Origin: Peteryoungia desertarenae
GTDB lineage: Bacteria; Pseudomonadota; Alphaproteobacteria; Rhizobiales; Rhizobiaceae
Assembly: GCF_005860795.2 (NCBI RefSeq)
Contig: NZ_CP058350.1
Coordinates: forward strand, 3,316,501 to 3,380,500
Reading direction: 5' to 3'
DNA: 64,000 bases
In this document: positions 17,768 through 27,454 of the stretch, piece by piece
How the letters are laid out: every line of letters starts with the position of its first letter
Position numbering within the stretch: position 1 is the first letter of the stretch
Notes under the pieces: generated by a model
What the model saw: the letters and a program-made list of their open reading frames with translations, nothing else
Databases searched by the model: none
Told to the model about the DNA's origin: nothing
Program-made: the position numbers and the translations under genes

Positions 17768-18871
17768 ATGGGCTTTAAATGCGGTATTGTTGGCCTGCCG
17801 AATGTCGGCAAGTCCACCCTCTTCAATGCTCTGACGAAGACGGCAGCAGCGCAGGCTGCGAACTATCCCTTCTGCACCATCGAGCCGAACACCGGTGAAG
17901 TGGCCGTTCCCGATCCACGCATGAAGAAGCTGGCCGATATCGCCGGCTCGAAGGAAATCATCCCGACCCGCATCTCCTTCGTCGACATTGCCGGCCTCGT
18001 GCGCGGTGCCTCCAAGGGCGAAGGCCTCGGCAACAAGTTCCTTGCCAATATCCGCGAAGTCGACGCCATAGTCCACGTCCTGCGCTGTTTCGAAGACACC
18101 GACATCACCCATGTCGAAGGCCGTATCGACCCGGTGGGCGACGCCGACACGATCGAGACCGAGCTGATGCTCGCCGACCTCGAAAGCCTGGAGCGCCGCC
18201 TCGAGCAGACCCGCAAGCGCGCCACCGGCAAGGACAAGGAAGCCAGCGCCCAGCTTCCGGTCATGGAGGCGGTGGTCAAGCTTCTGCAGGACGGCAAGCC
18301 CGCCCGCCTGCTGCTGAAGACAATGTCGGCTGACGAAATCGTCATCCTCAAGCAGCTGAACCTCCTGACATCGCATCCGGTCCTCTACGTCTGCAACGTC
18401 GCCGAGGGTGACGCCGCGACCGGCAACAAGCACACCGAAGCCGTGGTGGAGATGGCCAAGGCCCAGGGTGCCGAATGTGTCGTCATCTCGGCTGCAATCG
18501 AAGCTGAAGTCGCCCAGCTGCCGGAAGAGGAAGCAACCGAATTCCTCTCGGCCCTTGGCCTTGACGAGGCCGGCCTCGACCGCCTGATCCGTGCCGGCTA
18601 CCACCTGCTGGATCTCATCACCTATTTCACCGTCGGCCCCAAGGAGACCCGCGCCTGGACCATCGTGCGTGGCACCAAGGCCCCGCAGGCTGCCGGCGTG
18701 ATCCACACCGATTTCGAACGCGGCTTCATCCGCGCCTTCACCATCGCCTATGACGACTATATTGCCTACAAGGGCGAAGTCGGCGCCAAGGAAGCCGGCA
18801 AGGGCCGTGACGAAGGCAAGGAATATGTGGTCAACGACGGCGACGTCATCCACTTCCGCTTCAACACCTGA
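17768..18871 (+). CDS. ychF: Redox-regulated ATPase YchF (OLA1 family)
   Basis: A 367-aa translation-associated P-loop protein of the Obg/YchF group, which prefers ATP over GTP. The P-loop GLPNVGKSTLFNAL is at residues 8-21, switch II FVDIAGLVRGASKGEGLGNK at about 73-92, and a TGS domain ends the protein (DFERGFIRAFT, ending VHFRFNT-like DVIHFRFNT). Length and ends fit the family. It is commonly near pth, as here. A bidirectional terminator follows. Confidence 0.97.
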   Translation: MGFKCGIVGLPNVGKSTLFNALTKTAAAQAANYPFCTIEPNTGEVAVPDPRMKKLADIAGSKEIIPTRISFVDIAGLVRGASKGEGLGNKFLANIREVDAIVHVLRCFEDTDITHVEGRIDPVGDADTIETELMLADLESLERRLEQTRKRATGKDKEASAQLPVMEAVVKLLQDGKPARLLLKTMSADEIVILKQLNLLTSHPVLYVCNVAEGDAATGNKHTEAVVEMAKAQGAECVVISAAIEAEVAQLPEEEATEFLSALGLDEAGLDRLIRAGYHLLDLITYFTVGPKETRAWTIVRGTKAPQAAGVIHTDFERGFIRAFTIAYDDYIAYKGEVGAKEAGKGRDEGKEYVVNDGDVIHFRFNT

Positions 18872-18895
18872 TCATCGACGATCGAAGATGGACGA

Positions 18896-18933
18896 AAAGG
18901 CCGCGCTGCCCCAGGCAGACGCGGCCTTTCTCT
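18896..18933. terminator. Bidirectional terminator between ychF and the TehA-like gene
   Basis: AAAGGCCGCG pairs with CGCGGCCTTT, and inside it CTGCC pairs with GGCAG with one bulged A. T-rich sequence follows on the plus strand (TTTCTCTT) and on the minus strand (TTTTCGTCC). It can end both convergent transcripts. Confidence 0.8.
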
Positions 18934-18940
18934 TGTCATG

Positions 18941-19930
18941 TCATTCCGGTCGGAAAAGATGACCGGCGAACAAGGCCTTCAATGTCGCGACCAGCACCAT
19001 CAGGATCACCCCGGTTACACCGATCAGAAGCGCCCAGAGCAAAAGCCCCTCTCCCGCAAAGGGATACGCATGGGCAAACTTGAGTGTCACGGCAGTGAAG
19101 GCTGCCGCCGGAAAAGTGTAGCCCCACCAGGACATGGCAAAGGGCACACTGCGAAACTGCGGAATGAGGCTCAAAAGCACCGCAGCCATCAAAACCGCGA
19201 ATCCGTAGATTGCAAGAGGCCCCGGCCCGAAGCCTTCAGTCAGCAACGAGAGAGCCAGGCTTCCGACCGCAGGCGGGGCGAGCAGGATGACCAGAGTCGG
19301 CCACATGCGCTGCGGCAACATCGGTCCTGTCGCAATCCGGTAAAGAATCAGCGGCTGGACGAGTATCCAGAGCAAGCCGCCAAGACCGAACAGCATCCAC
19401 GACAGCGTCATGAAACCCAGCTTTGCTCCGACAACCGGCGCAAGGATATTGCCGACCAGCGGGATCAGCAGCGGCGGCGTCAGGGTCGCCGCCTCGCGCG
19501 GACTGAGCAGCAGGCTGCGCACGATGAACACCCCGATCGCCAGATGCAGCAGCACGGCAAGAAGCCAGATCGTCGACGCCATCTCGACCGAATAGGGAAC
19601 AAGCCCTCCGGCAACAATCATCAGGCCAATCGAGATCGCGCCGGCAAAGGCGCCCCGGATCGGATGGGAAAGGTCGCCGGCAAACGCATCCGGATGGCGG
19701 AAAAGGCGCCAGAGATGGGCCGCCGTGATCAACAGCCAGAACACAGCGGCAAGCGCCATCAGCACCTCACCGACGAGAGCCGGCGCACCGAGAACAACCG
19801 CAGCCTCGCGCCAGGCCATACCCAACCCGCCAACCCCCATGGGCACGGCGAAAAGCGGGAGCGGCAGGTGATGCAAGCCCGCATCGTCTTGCGCGGCAGC
19901 TTCGGAACGGGTGGGGTCAATCACAGTCAT
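18941..19930 (-). CDS. SLAC1/TehA-type transporter (TDT family)
   Basis: A 329-aa polytopic inner-membrane protein with about ten hydrophobic helices, the layout of the tellurite-resistance/dicarboxylate (TDT, SLAC1/TehA) anion channel family. Segments such as LPLPLFAVPMGVGGLGMAWR and SWWGYTFPAAAFTAV are characteristic. The transported anion is not known; tellurite resistance should not be assumed. It is the last gene of a same-strand trio with the DUF2892 protein (73 nt upstream) and the Crp/Fnr regulator, which suggests shared control. Confidence 0.88.
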   Translation of the reverse strand: MTVIDPTRSEAAAQDDAGLHHLPLPLFAVPMGVGGLGMAWREAAVVLGAPALVGEVLMALAAVFWLLITAAHLWRLFRHPDAFAGDLSHPIRGAFAGAISIGLMIVAGGLVPYSVEMASTIWLLAVLLHLAIGVFIVRSLLLSPREAATLTPPLLIPLVGNILAPVVGAKLGFMTLSWMLFGLGGLLWILVQPLILYRIATGPMLPQRMWPTLVILLAPPAVGSLALSLLTEGFGPGPLAIYGFAVLMAAVLLSLIPQFRSVPFAMSWWGYTFPAAAFTAVTLKFAHAYPFAGEGLLLWALLIGVTGVILMVLVATLKALFAGHLFRPE

Positions 19931-20003
19931 ATGTCTTCATCCGGCAATGGAAACGGGAAAAGGGCCGGCACCCGCCGACCCCATATCAGGGCTGGTAATC
20001 CAG

Positions 20004-20210
20004 TCACGCCTTCTTCGCAGGGCATGTATTGATGCCGATGATCGAATAAAGCGGGCAGGTCGACAGCAATCCAGTCGCCAGAGGCACGATGCCGATCAGG
20101 GCAAAATAGCGCCACGAGGCGTCCGGATAGATGAAGAACAGCGACAGCAGAACCAGACCGGCAACAATACGCAACAGGCGGTCAACAGACCCGACATTCT
20201 TGGCAAACAT
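20004..20210 (-). CDS. DUF2892 (YgaP-like) small membrane protein
   Basis: A 68-aa inner-membrane protein with two helices, opening MFAKNVGSVDRLLRIVAGL and ending with TGLLSTCPLYSIIGINTCP. This is the membrane part seen alone or fused to rhodanese domains in YgaP-type proteins. The two Cys near the C-terminus are conserved in the family and suggest sulfur or redox chemistry. It sits between the Crp/Fnr regulator and the TehA-like transporter, with a palindrome 66 nt upstream of its start. Confidence 0.9.
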   Translation of the reverse strand: MFAKNVGSVDRLLRIVAGLVLLSLFFIYPDASWRYFALIGIVPLATGLLSTCPLYSIIGINTCPAKKA

Positions 20211-20276
20211 GGCTTATCTCCCTCACGGCTCAGGATTGAGCATGACCAACAATAGCGCCGGTGACACCATCCTTCC

Positions 20277-20289
20277 GTGACTAAGTCAC
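20277..20289. promoter_or_regulatory. Palindrome upstream of the DUF2892 gene
   Basis: GTGACTAAGTCAC is a perfect 5-bp inverted repeat with a 3-nt centre, in the gap between the Crp/Fnr gene and the DUF2892 gene. It resembles Crp/Fnr half-sites (GTGA/TCAC), but the odd spacing is not the classical N6. It may be the operator for the DUF2892-TehA unit. Confidence 0.4.
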
Positions 20290-20304
20290 AGGCTTGGGCA
20301 GAAT

Positions 20305-20961
20305 CTACCGGCTCGCCGCCATAAGTCTGAGCTGATCGATTTGCAACAGCCGGATATGGCCGCGTTCATTCTCGATCAGCCCTTTGGAAGCCAGAGCCTC
20401 CAGCCGACGGGAAACGACCTCGCGGGCGGTCCCGATTATCACCGAGAGTTCCTGATGGGTGAGTTCCACGATCCCCTCCCCGTCCATCCGCTCCAGCAGC
20501 GCATGGGCAAGCCGCTCCTCCACCTTCACGAAGGCCACCTGTTCGAGCACGAACATCAGATCATTCAGACGGTCGGCAAAGGCCTTGAAGACAAAGCTGC
20601 GAAAGGCCGGTGAACTGGCCATCAGCCGCTCGAAGATGGCAGGCGGCACCATGACGGCCACCACATCGCTTTCGGTCACCGCTTCGCCACTATAGGGCGC
20701 ACCGCCAAGCACGCCGAGCGTGGTCTGGACGCAGGTCTCCCCCGGCGTCACCGAATAAAGCAGAAGCTCCCGGCCATTGCGCCCGGTCAAATAGACGCCG
20801 ATGCGGCCCGAAAGCAGGACGACGAAGGACTGGGCCTCGTCACCAGGGCGGAACAGCGTGGTCCGGCTCGGCACATGCACCGGCTTCAATGCCTCCAACG
20901 CCTGTCGCGCGTCAGCCTCCAATGCGGCAAGAAAGCCTGTCTGATCAACCCAGCCGGCCAT
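20305..20961 (-). CDS. Crp/Fnr-family transcriptional regulator
   Basis: A 218-aa regulator with an N-terminal cyclic-nucleotide-binding-type beta barrel (GDEAQSFVVLLSGRIGVYLT), a dimerisation helix (FVFKAFADRLNDLMFVLEQV) and a C-terminal helix-turn-helix (LSVIIGTAREVVSRRLEAL). The effector is unknown; the barrel lacks the classical cAMP-binding GELAL/RSA pattern. Start 20961 has a strong GGGAGG 5 nt upstream. An in-frame ATG at 21015 would add 18 residues containing CTDCILC but has no good ribosome-binding site. The DUF2892 and TehA-like genes downstream are likely targets. Confidence 0.9.
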   Translation of the reverse strand: MAGWVDQTGFLAALEADARQALEALKPVHVPSRTTLFRPGDEAQSFVVLLSGRIGVYLTGRNGRELLLYSVTPGETCVQTTLGVLGGAPYSGEAVTESDVVAVMVPPAIFERLMASSPAFRSFVFKAFADRLNDLMFVLEQVAFVKVEERLAHALLERMDGEGIVELTHQELSVIIGTAREVVSRRLEALASKGLIENERGHIRLLQIDQLRLMAASR

Positions 20962-21078
20962 GGACCCTCCCTTGATTCCGGGGCATAAGATGCAGTCTGT
21001 GCAGGCAGACACCATTTTTTCAATAGAACGGGCGCGACTGACTGTAAAACCTTGAATTGTCGCATGAGGGCAGAGGAA

Positions 21079-21549
21079 ATGACCGCAGCCAGGCTGCATT
21101 ATGAAGACTACGGGTTGGGGCAGCGCTTTCCACTGGGCCCCAAGACCGTCATGGCTGACGAAATCATCGCCTTTGCCACAGAGTTCGATCCGCAGCCGAT
21201 GCATCTTTCCGAGGAAGCCGGCAAAGCCAGCATTCTCGGCGGTCTGTCGGCTTCAGGCTGGCACACCAGTGCGATGTTCATGCGGATGATGATTGACAGC
21301 TATCTCCTGAGCTCCGCCTCGGAAGGCGCACCCGGCATCGAATACATGCAATGGCGAAAGCCGGTTCTTGCAGGCGACGTCCTCTCCGGCCAATCGATTG
21401 TCGAGGAAGCCCGCATCCTGCGCTCGCGCCCACATCTCGGCATCGTCACCCTGAAGCACGAGCTGCAGAATCAACGCGGCGAACTGGTATTGACCAGCCG
21501 CAACGCCATCATGATGCGCCGTCGAAATCCGGAAGAGGTGGCGGCATGA
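21079..21549 (+). CDS. MaoC-like hot-dog-fold dehydratase (first of a pair)
   Basis: A 156-aa protein of the MaoC/(R)-hydratase group. The active-site region EFDPQPMHLSEEAG supplies the catalytic Asp and His (hydratase-2 motif), followed by GGLSASGWHTSAM. It would hydrate enoyl-CoA or a related thioester. Start 21079 (MTAARLHYED) has GAGGG 7 nt upstream; upstream in-frame TTG 21052 and ATG 21064 are less well supported. Its stop overlaps the start of the next MaoC gene (ATGA), so the two are translationally coupled and may form a heteromeric enzyme. Confidence 0.88.
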   Translation: MTAARLHYEDYGLGQRFPLGPKTVMADEIIAFATEFDPQPMHLSEEAGKASILGGLSASGWHTSAMFMRMMIDSYLLSSASEGAPGIEYMQWRKPVLAGDVLSGQSIVEEARILRSRPHLGIVTLKHELQNQRGELVLTSRNAIMMRRRNPEEVAA

Positions 21550-22030
21550 ACATGCTGGACCTCTACCCCGCCGGCACGAGGCTGAAGCTCGGCGATGTCA
21601 CCTTTACCGACGAGGACATCATCCGCTTTGCCCGCCAGTTCGACCCACAGCCCTTTCACACGGATGCGGAGGCGGCAAAGTCCTTCGTTTTTGGCGGGCT
21701 ATGCGCCTCCGGCTGGCATACCTGCGCCAACTGGATGAAAAGCTTCATCCGCTTCTGGTCCGCCGAGATGCAGCGGCTCCAGGCGGAGGGATCGGAAACG
21801 CCGCGGATAGGCCCCTCGCCCGGCTTCAACGACCTGCAATGGCTGAAACCCGTTTTTGCCGGCGACACCATTTCCTACTGGATGACACCGATCGAAAGCC
21901 GCCGTATGCCCGGTGCAAAGGGTTACATGATGGTGACGGCACTTTGCGAAGGCTTCAACCAGAACGGCGAACCCGTTCTGCGTTTTCACAGCAACATCAT
22001 CGATCTCACGCCCCAGACGGAGAAGACCTC

Positions 22031-22034
<4 letters not shown>
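21546..22034 (+). CDS. MaoC-like hot-dog-fold dehydratase (second of a pair)
   Basis: A 162-aa paralogue of the preceding gene, with the matching active-site segment RQFDPQPFHTDAEA and GGLCASGWHTCANWM. Both copies keep the Asp and His, so neither looks like a dead partner. It overlaps both neighbours by 4 nt (ATGA), placing it in a tightly coupled MaoC-MaoC-peroxidase operon. The CoA substrate is unknown. The frame remains open upstream inside the first MaoC gene, but the coupled ATG is the natural start. Confidence 0.88.
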
Positions 22035-22510
<476 letters not shown>

Positions 22511-22544
22511 TCCGCAAAAGGTACGGGAGCGCCGGGAGGCGAAG

Positions 22545-23390
22545 ATGGACGGTTTCATCCCCCATGGGACGCCGATCAAAGGGCTGGAGGCCGTCTCCGC
22601 CACAAGCGCCCATGTCTTTCCTCGCCATACCCATGAGAGCTTCGGGATCGGTTTCATCGCTGCCGGCGGCCAGGTCTCCGCTTCCGGACGGGGACAGGTC
22701 GAGGCCAGTACCGGGCAGGTCATCACGGTCAATCCGGGCGAGGTTCATGACGGTGCTCCCATTGGGCGCCACCCCCGTACCTGGCATATGCTGCATCTGT
22801 CGCAGGACCTTGTCCGCCACCTTGCTACAGACTTGGTCAGCCGGCCCGAAAACTTTGAATTCGAGGCCCCGGTTCTGACGGATTGCGCATTGAGGGAGAG
22901 ACTGGCGGCGCTCTACCAGCTCGTTCTTGCATCCGCCAACGAACACGATCGGCAGCGACGGCTGGAGGAAGAGCTCTTCCTGCTGATTGCAGCGGTTATC
23001 CGCCCCACGGGTGAACGATCCCCCGGTCGCTCATCAACGACCCTGCAGCGGGTCCGCGAAATGATCGACGAGGACCCGACACAGCCGGCTGATCTCGAGG
23101 GTCTTTCCCAGATCGCCGGCATGAGCCGCTTTCAGCTCATTCGCGCCTTCGCCTCTTTGACCGGCCTGACCCCGCATGCCTATCTGATGCAGCAGCGGGC
23201 AAATCTGAGCCGGCGGCTGATGGCGGGCAAGGCATCACTTGCGGACATCGCAGCCATCTGCGGCTATGTCGATCAAAGCCACATGCATCGCGAGTTCAAG
23301 CGCCGTTACGGCATGACGCCCGGAGCCTACCGGGCAACTTTCCACGCGCGCAATTCCATACAAGACGAGATCCAGGCCGGCCATGCATGA
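22545..23390 (+). CDS. AraC-family transcriptional regulator
   Basis: A 281-aa regulator with an N-terminal cupin-like ligand-binding domain (FPRHTHESFGIGFI, VNPGEVHDG) and a C-terminal AraC double helix-turn-helix. The latter includes LSQIAGMSRFQLIRAF and the signature ICGYVDQSHMHREFKRRYG. GGGAGG precedes the ATG. A LysE-type exporter gene starts 27 nt downstream on the same strand, an arrangement often seen where the AraC protein controls amino-acid or metabolite efflux. The ligand is unknown. Confidence 0.93.
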   Translation: MDGFIPHGTPIKGLEAVSATSAHVFPRHTHESFGIGFIAAGGQVSASGRGQVEASTGQVITVNPGEVHDGAPIGRHPRTWHMLHLSQDLVRHLATDLVSRPENFEFEAPVLTDCALRERLAALYQLVLASANEHDRQRRLEEELFLLIAAVIRPTGERSPGRSSTTLQRVREMIDEDPTQPADLEGLSQIAGMSRFQLIRAFASLTGLTPHAYLMQQRANLSRRLMAGKASLADIAAICGYVDQSHMHREFKRRYGMTPGAYRATFHARNSIQDEIQAGHA

Positions 23391-23417
23391 TGCCTCCTGT
23401 TAAACAAGGAGAAATGC

Positions 23418-24029
23418 ATGTCACTGGAGTTCCTGATCACCACCCTGATCATCGTGGCGACGCCCGGCACCGGCGCGCTCTACACCCTCGCCTGTGCCAT
23501 AAGTGGTGGAACGCGCACCGCTGTCATCGCCGCCTTCGGCTGCACGCTTGGGATCATACCGCACATGGCCGCAGCCGCGCTCGGCCTGGCCGCAGTGGTG
23601 GCCACCAATCCTCAGATTTTCGAGATAATCCGCCTTGCGGGCATTGCCTATCTGCTCTGGATGGCCATCAGCCTCTGGAGGAGTGATGCTTCAGGCAAAG
23701 ACAGCACCGGCGTCTCGGCAGACAAGGCCTTCGGCATCATCCGGAAGGCGGTCCTCATCAACCTGCTCAACCCGAAACTGTCGCTTTTCTTCTTGGCCTT
23801 CCTGCCGCAGTTTATCGCACCGGCAGATCCTGCGCCGCTTCTGACCATGACCGCACTCGGTCTTGTCTTCATGGCCATCACCTTTGCGGTGTTCGCAGTC
23901 TATGGCGTAACCGCCTCATCGCTGCGAAGCGGGTTGATCAACAGGCCCGGGAGGATGCAACTGGTCAACCGCCTGCTGGCAGGCGGTTTCATTCTCATGG
24001 CTGGCAAACTTGCCCTCGCACAGCGCTAA
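23418..24029 (+). CDS. LysE/RhtB family exporter
   Basis: A 203-aa inner-membrane exporter of the LysE/RhtB superfamily with about six hydrophobic helices. Family hallmarks are TPGTGALYTLACAISGGTR near the N-terminus, GIAYLLWMAISLWR, and LNPKLSLFFLAFLPQF in the middle. It likely exports an amino acid or related metabolite. AAGGAG before ATG 23418 supports the start. It probably forms an operon with the preceding AraC gene. A hairpin lies directly after its stop. Confidence 0.92.
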   Translation: MSLEFLITTLIIVATPGTGALYTLACAISGGTRTAVIAAFGCTLGIIPHMAAAALGLAAVVATNPQIFEIIRLAGIAYLLWMAISLWRSDASGKDSTGVSADKAFGIIRKAVLINLLNPKLSLFFLAFLPQFIAPADPAPLLTMTALGLVFMAITFAVFAVYGVTASSLRSGLINRPGRMQLVNRLLAGGFILMAGKLALAQR

Positions 24030-24037
24030 ACAAAGTC

Positions 24038-24061
24038 TTGAGAGCCACAATTGGCTCTCAA
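24038..24061. terminator. Hairpin at the LysE/apt convergence
   Basis: TTGAGAGCCA and TGGCTCTCAA form a perfect 10-bp stem with a CAAT loop. It starts 9 nt after the exporter stop and includes the apt stop codon. There is no strong T-tract on either strand, so it is a probable but atypical bidirectional terminator. Confidence 0.55.
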
Positions 24062-24600
24062 TGCCCCTCGAACTCCACGAGGGTTCGCACTTCCACACCC
24101 AGTGCTTCCAGCTTCTTGCGCCCACCGAGTTCAGGCAGGTCGATGACGAAGCAGGCCGACACCACATCGGCGCCGATCTTGCGTAGAAGCTGGACGGCAC
24201 CGACGGCTGTGCCCCCTGTCGCGATCAGATCATCCACCAGGATGACCTTTTCGCCCGGCTTGACCGCGTCGATATGCATTTCCATCTCGTCGACACCATA
24301 TTCCAGGCTATAGGCGATGCGGACTGTCTCATGCGGCAGCTTGCCCTTTTTGCGGATCGGCACGAAGCCGGCCGATAGCTGGTGCGCAACAGCCCCGCCC
24401 AGAATGAAGCCACGGGCTTCCATCCCGGCAATCTTGTCGATCTTCAAACCGGCATAGGGCTGAACCAATTCATCAACCGCACGACGGAAAGCGCGCGGAT
24501 CGCCAAGCATTGTGGTGATGTCGCGAAAGATGATGCCAGGCTTCGGATAATCCGGGATAGAGCGAATGGCAGCAGCAAGTTCAGGGGCAATCTGGGTCAT
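24058..24600 (-). CDS. apt: Adenine phosphoribosyltransferase
   Basis: A 180-aa cytosolic purine-salvage enzyme making AMP from adenine and PRPP. It opens [20 protein letters not shown], the adenine-binding start of the family, and carries the PRPP-binding loop [14 protein letters not shown] at about residues 120-133. Length is standard. It lies downstream of petABC on the same strand, but a terminator in the 125-nt gap makes separate transcription likely. It depends on the PRPP made by prs at 1878-2810. Confidence 0.97.
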   Translation of the reverse strand: MTQIAPELAAAIRSIPDYPKPGIIFRDITTMLGDPRAFRRAVDELVQPYAGLKIDKIAGMEARGFILGGAVAHQLSAGFVPIRKKGKLPHETVRIAYSLEYGVDEMEMHIDAVKPGEKVILVDDLIATGGTAVGAVQLLRKIGADVVSACFVIDLPELGGRKKLEALGVEVRTLVEFEGH

Positions 24601-24676
24601 AAAATAGTCCGCAATGAGGCCAGCAGTGGCAGGAGGTTACGCGGGACCTTAGCAACAATAAGAAGAAGCTCCCAAC

Positions 24677-24703
24677 AAAAAAGGCGGCCCGAAAGCCGCC
24701 TTT
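24677..24703 (-). terminator. Rho-independent terminator of petABC
   Basis: AAAGGCGGC and GCCGCCTTT form a 9-bp stem with a 6-nt loop. Read on the minus strand it ends in a continuous T run (plus-strand AAAAAA at 24677-24682). It lies 22 nt after the petC stop. Confidence 0.9.
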
Positions 24704-24725
24704 CCAGAACTCGTGATCAAAATGA

Positions 24726-25559
24726 TCAGGCTTCCTTGTTCGCGTAAACCGACTTCTTGGTCAGGTAGATCAGCGCGGTGAAGATTGCGAGGAACACCAT
24801 GACCATGAAGCCCATGCGCTTGCGGTCTTCGAGATGCGGCTCGGCGGCCCACATCAGGAACGCAGCAACGTCCTGGGCATACTGGTCAACGGTTTCCGGC
24901 GAACCATCGTCATAGGTCACCAGACCGTCGCTCAGCGGCGGGCCCATGGCGAGTGCAGAACCTGAGATGAAGTAAGGATTATAGTAGGTGCCTTCCGGAA
25001 CCTCATAACCTTCCGGGGCGTCCTTGTAGCCCGTCAGCAGCGAATAGATATAGTCCGGACCGCTCTGCTGGTATTGGGTGAAGATATCGAACACGAAGGT
25101 CGGGAAACCACGGATGACACCACGTGCCTTGGCGATCAGCGAGAAGTCCGGCGGAGCCGCGCCATTGTTTGCGGCAGCGGCCGCTTCCTTGTTCGGGAAC
25201 GGCGACGGGAAATGGTCGGACGGAACGGCAGTCCGCATGAACATTTCACCATCGGCATTCGGACCATCTTCGACTTCGTAGTTGGCAGCGAATGCACGGA
25301 CCTGCGCTTCCGAATAACCGAGATCGGTCAGAGTGCGGAAGGCAACCAAGTTCATCGAGTGACAGACTGCACAGGCTTCAGTGTAAACCTTGAGGCCGCG
25401 CTGCAACTGTCCCTTGTCATAGGTGCCAAAGGGACCGGCAAACGACCAGTCCACCTGACGCGGTTTGTTGATCGGGTACTCGGCAGCGACTGCTGCCGAG
25501 CCAAGACCAAGGCCTGTAACCACTGCGAGCGACAGGATGCTTGCAACAAGCTTGTTCAT
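24726..25559 (-). CDS. petC: Cytochrome c1 of the bc1 complex
   Basis: A 277-aa membrane-anchored c-type cytochrome of the ubiquinol:cytochrome c oxidoreductase. It has a signal peptide (LVASILSLAVVTGLGLGSAA), the haem-attachment motif CAVCH at about residues 62-66, and a C-terminal anchor (MVMVFLAIFTALIYLTKKS). The probable axial Met lies in ALAMGPPLSDG. Start ATG 25559 has AGAGGGA 8 nt upstream; the frame extends only to a TTG at 25565. It is separate from, not fused to, cytochrome b. It is the last gene of the petABC operon. Confidence 0.96.
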   Translation of the reverse strand: MNKLVASILSLAVVTGLGLGSAAVAAEYPINKPRQVDWSFAGPFGTYDKGQLQRGLKVYTEACAVCHSMNLVAFRTLTDLGYSEAQVRAFAANYEVEDGPNADGEMFMRTAVPSDHFPSPFPNKEAAAAANNGAAPPDFSLIAKARGVIRGFPTFVFDIFTQYQQSGPDYIYSLLTGYKDAPEGYEVPEGTYYNPYFISGSALAMGPPLSDGLVTYDDGSPETVDQYAQDVAAFLMWAAEPHLEDRKRMGFMVMVFLAIFTALIYLTKKSVYANKEA

Positions 25560-25585
25560 TTTCAAATTCCCTCTCTCGCAGTCCG

Positions 25586-26854
25586 TTAGGCGGCCGCTGG
25601 CGCAGACTTGCCGCTCTTTTCCAGGACGGCTTCCGTAATCGAATTCGGAACGCGCTTTGGCGTCTCGAACAGGCCCAGCAATGGCATGATCACCAGAAAG
25701 AAGCCGAAGTAGTAGGCAGTTCCGATCTGCGAGAGAACAACATAGATCCCTTCAGCCGGCTTCGAACCAAGCCAACCGAGCAGGATCGAGTTTGCGACGA
25801 AGATCCAGAAGAACAGCTTGTACCACGGACGGTAGACGGCAGAACGAACCTTCGAGGTATCGAGCCAGGGCAGGAAGAACAGTACGATGATCGCACCGAA
25901 CATCACAAGAACGCCGCCCAGCTTGGAGTCGATGAAGAGGAAGTCGAAGGTAATCGCGCGCAGCATGGCGTAGAAGGGCAGGAAGTACCATTCCGGAACG
26001 ATATGCGCGGGGGTCTTCAGCGAGTCAGCCGGGATATAGTTGTCCGGGTGACCAAGATAGTTCGGCATGTAGAAGATGAAGTAGGCGAACACCATCAGGA
26101 AGACCGAGAGCCCGAGCGCGTCCTTCAGCGTCGCATAGGGCGTGAAGGGAACAGTGTCGGTCTTCGACTTGACTTCGACGCCCGTCGGGTTCGTCTGACC
26201 GGTCACATGCAGGGCCCAGATATGCAGGATAACGACACCGGCAATCATGAAAGGCAGCAGGTAATGCAGCGCGAAGAAGCGGTTGAGCGTCGGGTTGTCG
26301 ACCGCAAAGCCGCCAAGCAGGAACTGCTGGATGGTTTCACCCACGAACGGGAAAGCTGTGAAGAAGCCGGTGATAACCGTAGCACCCCAGAAGGACATCT
26401 GGCCCCAGGGCAGCACATAACCCATGAAGGCAGTCGCCATCATCAGCAGGAAGATGACCACGCCGAGGATCCAGAGAATTTCGCGAGGCGCCTTGTAGGA
26501 GCCATAATAGAGACCGCGGGCAATGTGCAGGTAAACGGCGATGAAGAAGAAGGATGCACCGTTCTGGTGCATGTAGCGCAGCAGCCAGCCATTGTTGACG
26601 TCGCGCATGATCTTTTCAACGGATTCGAATGCGACAGACGTATGGGCCGCATAATGCATGGCAAGCACCACACCCGTCAGAATCTGCACCAGCAGCATGA
26701 TGGTGAGAATGCCGCCGAAGGTGTAGGCATAGTTCAGGTTGCGGGGAACCGGATAGGCGACAAAGCTGTCATACATCAGACGCGGCAGCGGAAGGCGCGC
26801 ATCGACCCACTTTTCAACGCCAGTGGATGGCTGGTAACTGGATTGGCCACTCAT
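25586..26854 (-). CDS. petB: Cytochrome b of the bc1 complex
   Basis: A 422-aa polytopic inner-membrane subunit holding both b haems and the quinol oxidation and reduction sites. The PEWY motif of the Qo site is present ([14 protein letters not shown]), as are helices with haem-ligand His residues ([30 protein letters not shown] cut here into its core). Length and eight-helix layout are standard. It lies between petA (15-nt gap) and petC (26-nt gap) in one operon. Confidence 0.97.
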   Translation of the reverse strand: MSGQSSYQPSTGVEKWVDARLPLPRLMYDSFVAYPVPRNLNYAYTFGGILTIMLLVQILTGVVLAMHYAAHTSVAFESVEKIMRDVNNGWLLRYMHQNGASFFFIAVYLHIARGLYYGSYKAPREILWILGVVIFLLMMATAFMGYVLPWGQMSFWGATVITGFFTAFPFVGETIQQFLLGGFAVDNPTLNRFFALHYLLPFMIAGVVILHIWALHVTGQTNPTGVEVKSKTDTVPFTPYATLKDALGLSVFLMVFAYFIFYMPNYLGHPDNYIPADSLKTPAHIVPEWYFLPFYAMLRAITFDFLFIDSKLGGVLVMFGAIIVLFFLPWLDTSKVRSAVYRPWYKLFFWIFVANSILLGWLGSKPAEGIYVVLSQIGTAYYFGFFLVIMPLLGLFETPKRVPNSITEAVLEKSGKSAPAAA

Positions 26855-26869
26855 ATCGTCTTATCCCCC

Positions 26870-27454
26870 TCAGCCGATCTTGATGACAGAATCGGAAATG
26901 AAAGCAAAGGTCGGCACCGGCAGATTGGTCGGCGCAGGACCCTTGCGGATACGACCCGCAGTATCATAGTGCGAGCCGTGGCAGGGACAGAACCATCCGC
27001 CGAACTCACCCGCCTGACCGAGCGGTACGCAGCCGAGATGGGTGCAGGAACCGATCATGACGATCCAGTTTTCCTTGCCCTCGCCCGCAGAACGCAAGAG
27101 ATCGGTGGCTTCCGCTGTCGCATCGACATTGGCGTTACGGGCAATCGGATCCTTCAGGTCGCTCAAGGCAACTGCATTGGCCTCGGCGACTTCCTCTTCC
27201 GTACGGTTACGGATGAAGACCGGCTTGCCGCGCCACTTGACCGTGAGGGACATACCAGGCTCGACAGCCGATACGTCCACTTCGATCGAAGCGAGCGCCA
27301 GGGTCGAGGCGTCAGGACGCATCTGGTCGATGAAGGGCCATGCAAAGGAGGCCGCCCCGACGGCACCGGCCATGCCGGTCACCATGTAAAGAAAGTCGCG
27401 ACGAGTTGGCTCGCTCGCGTGTTCGGTATTTGTCTCGTGTTCGCTCACGGTCAT
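26870..27454 (-). CDS. petA: Rieske iron-sulfur subunit of the bc1 complex
   Basis: A 194-aa protein carrying the 2Fe-2S cluster ligands CTHLGC and CPCHGSHYD in its periplasmic domain. The N-terminus has a Tat-type signal anchor with the twin-arginine motif [17 protein letters not shown]. It transfers electrons from ubiquinol to cytochrome c1. Start ATG 27454 has AAGAGGA just upstream; the frame extends to a TTG at 27481. It is the first gene of petABC, and about 280 nt of intergenic DNA upstream should hold the promoter. Confidence 0.97.
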   Translation of the reverse strand: MTVSEHETNTEHASEPTRRDFLYMVTGMAGAVGAASFAWPFIDQMRPDASTLALASIEVDVSAVEPGMSLTVKWRGKPVFIRNRTEEEVAEANAVALSDLKDPIARNANVDATAEATDLLRSAGEGKENWIVMIGSCTHLGCVPLGQAGEFGGWFCPCHGSHYDTAGRIRKGPAPTNLPVPTFAFISDSVIKIG

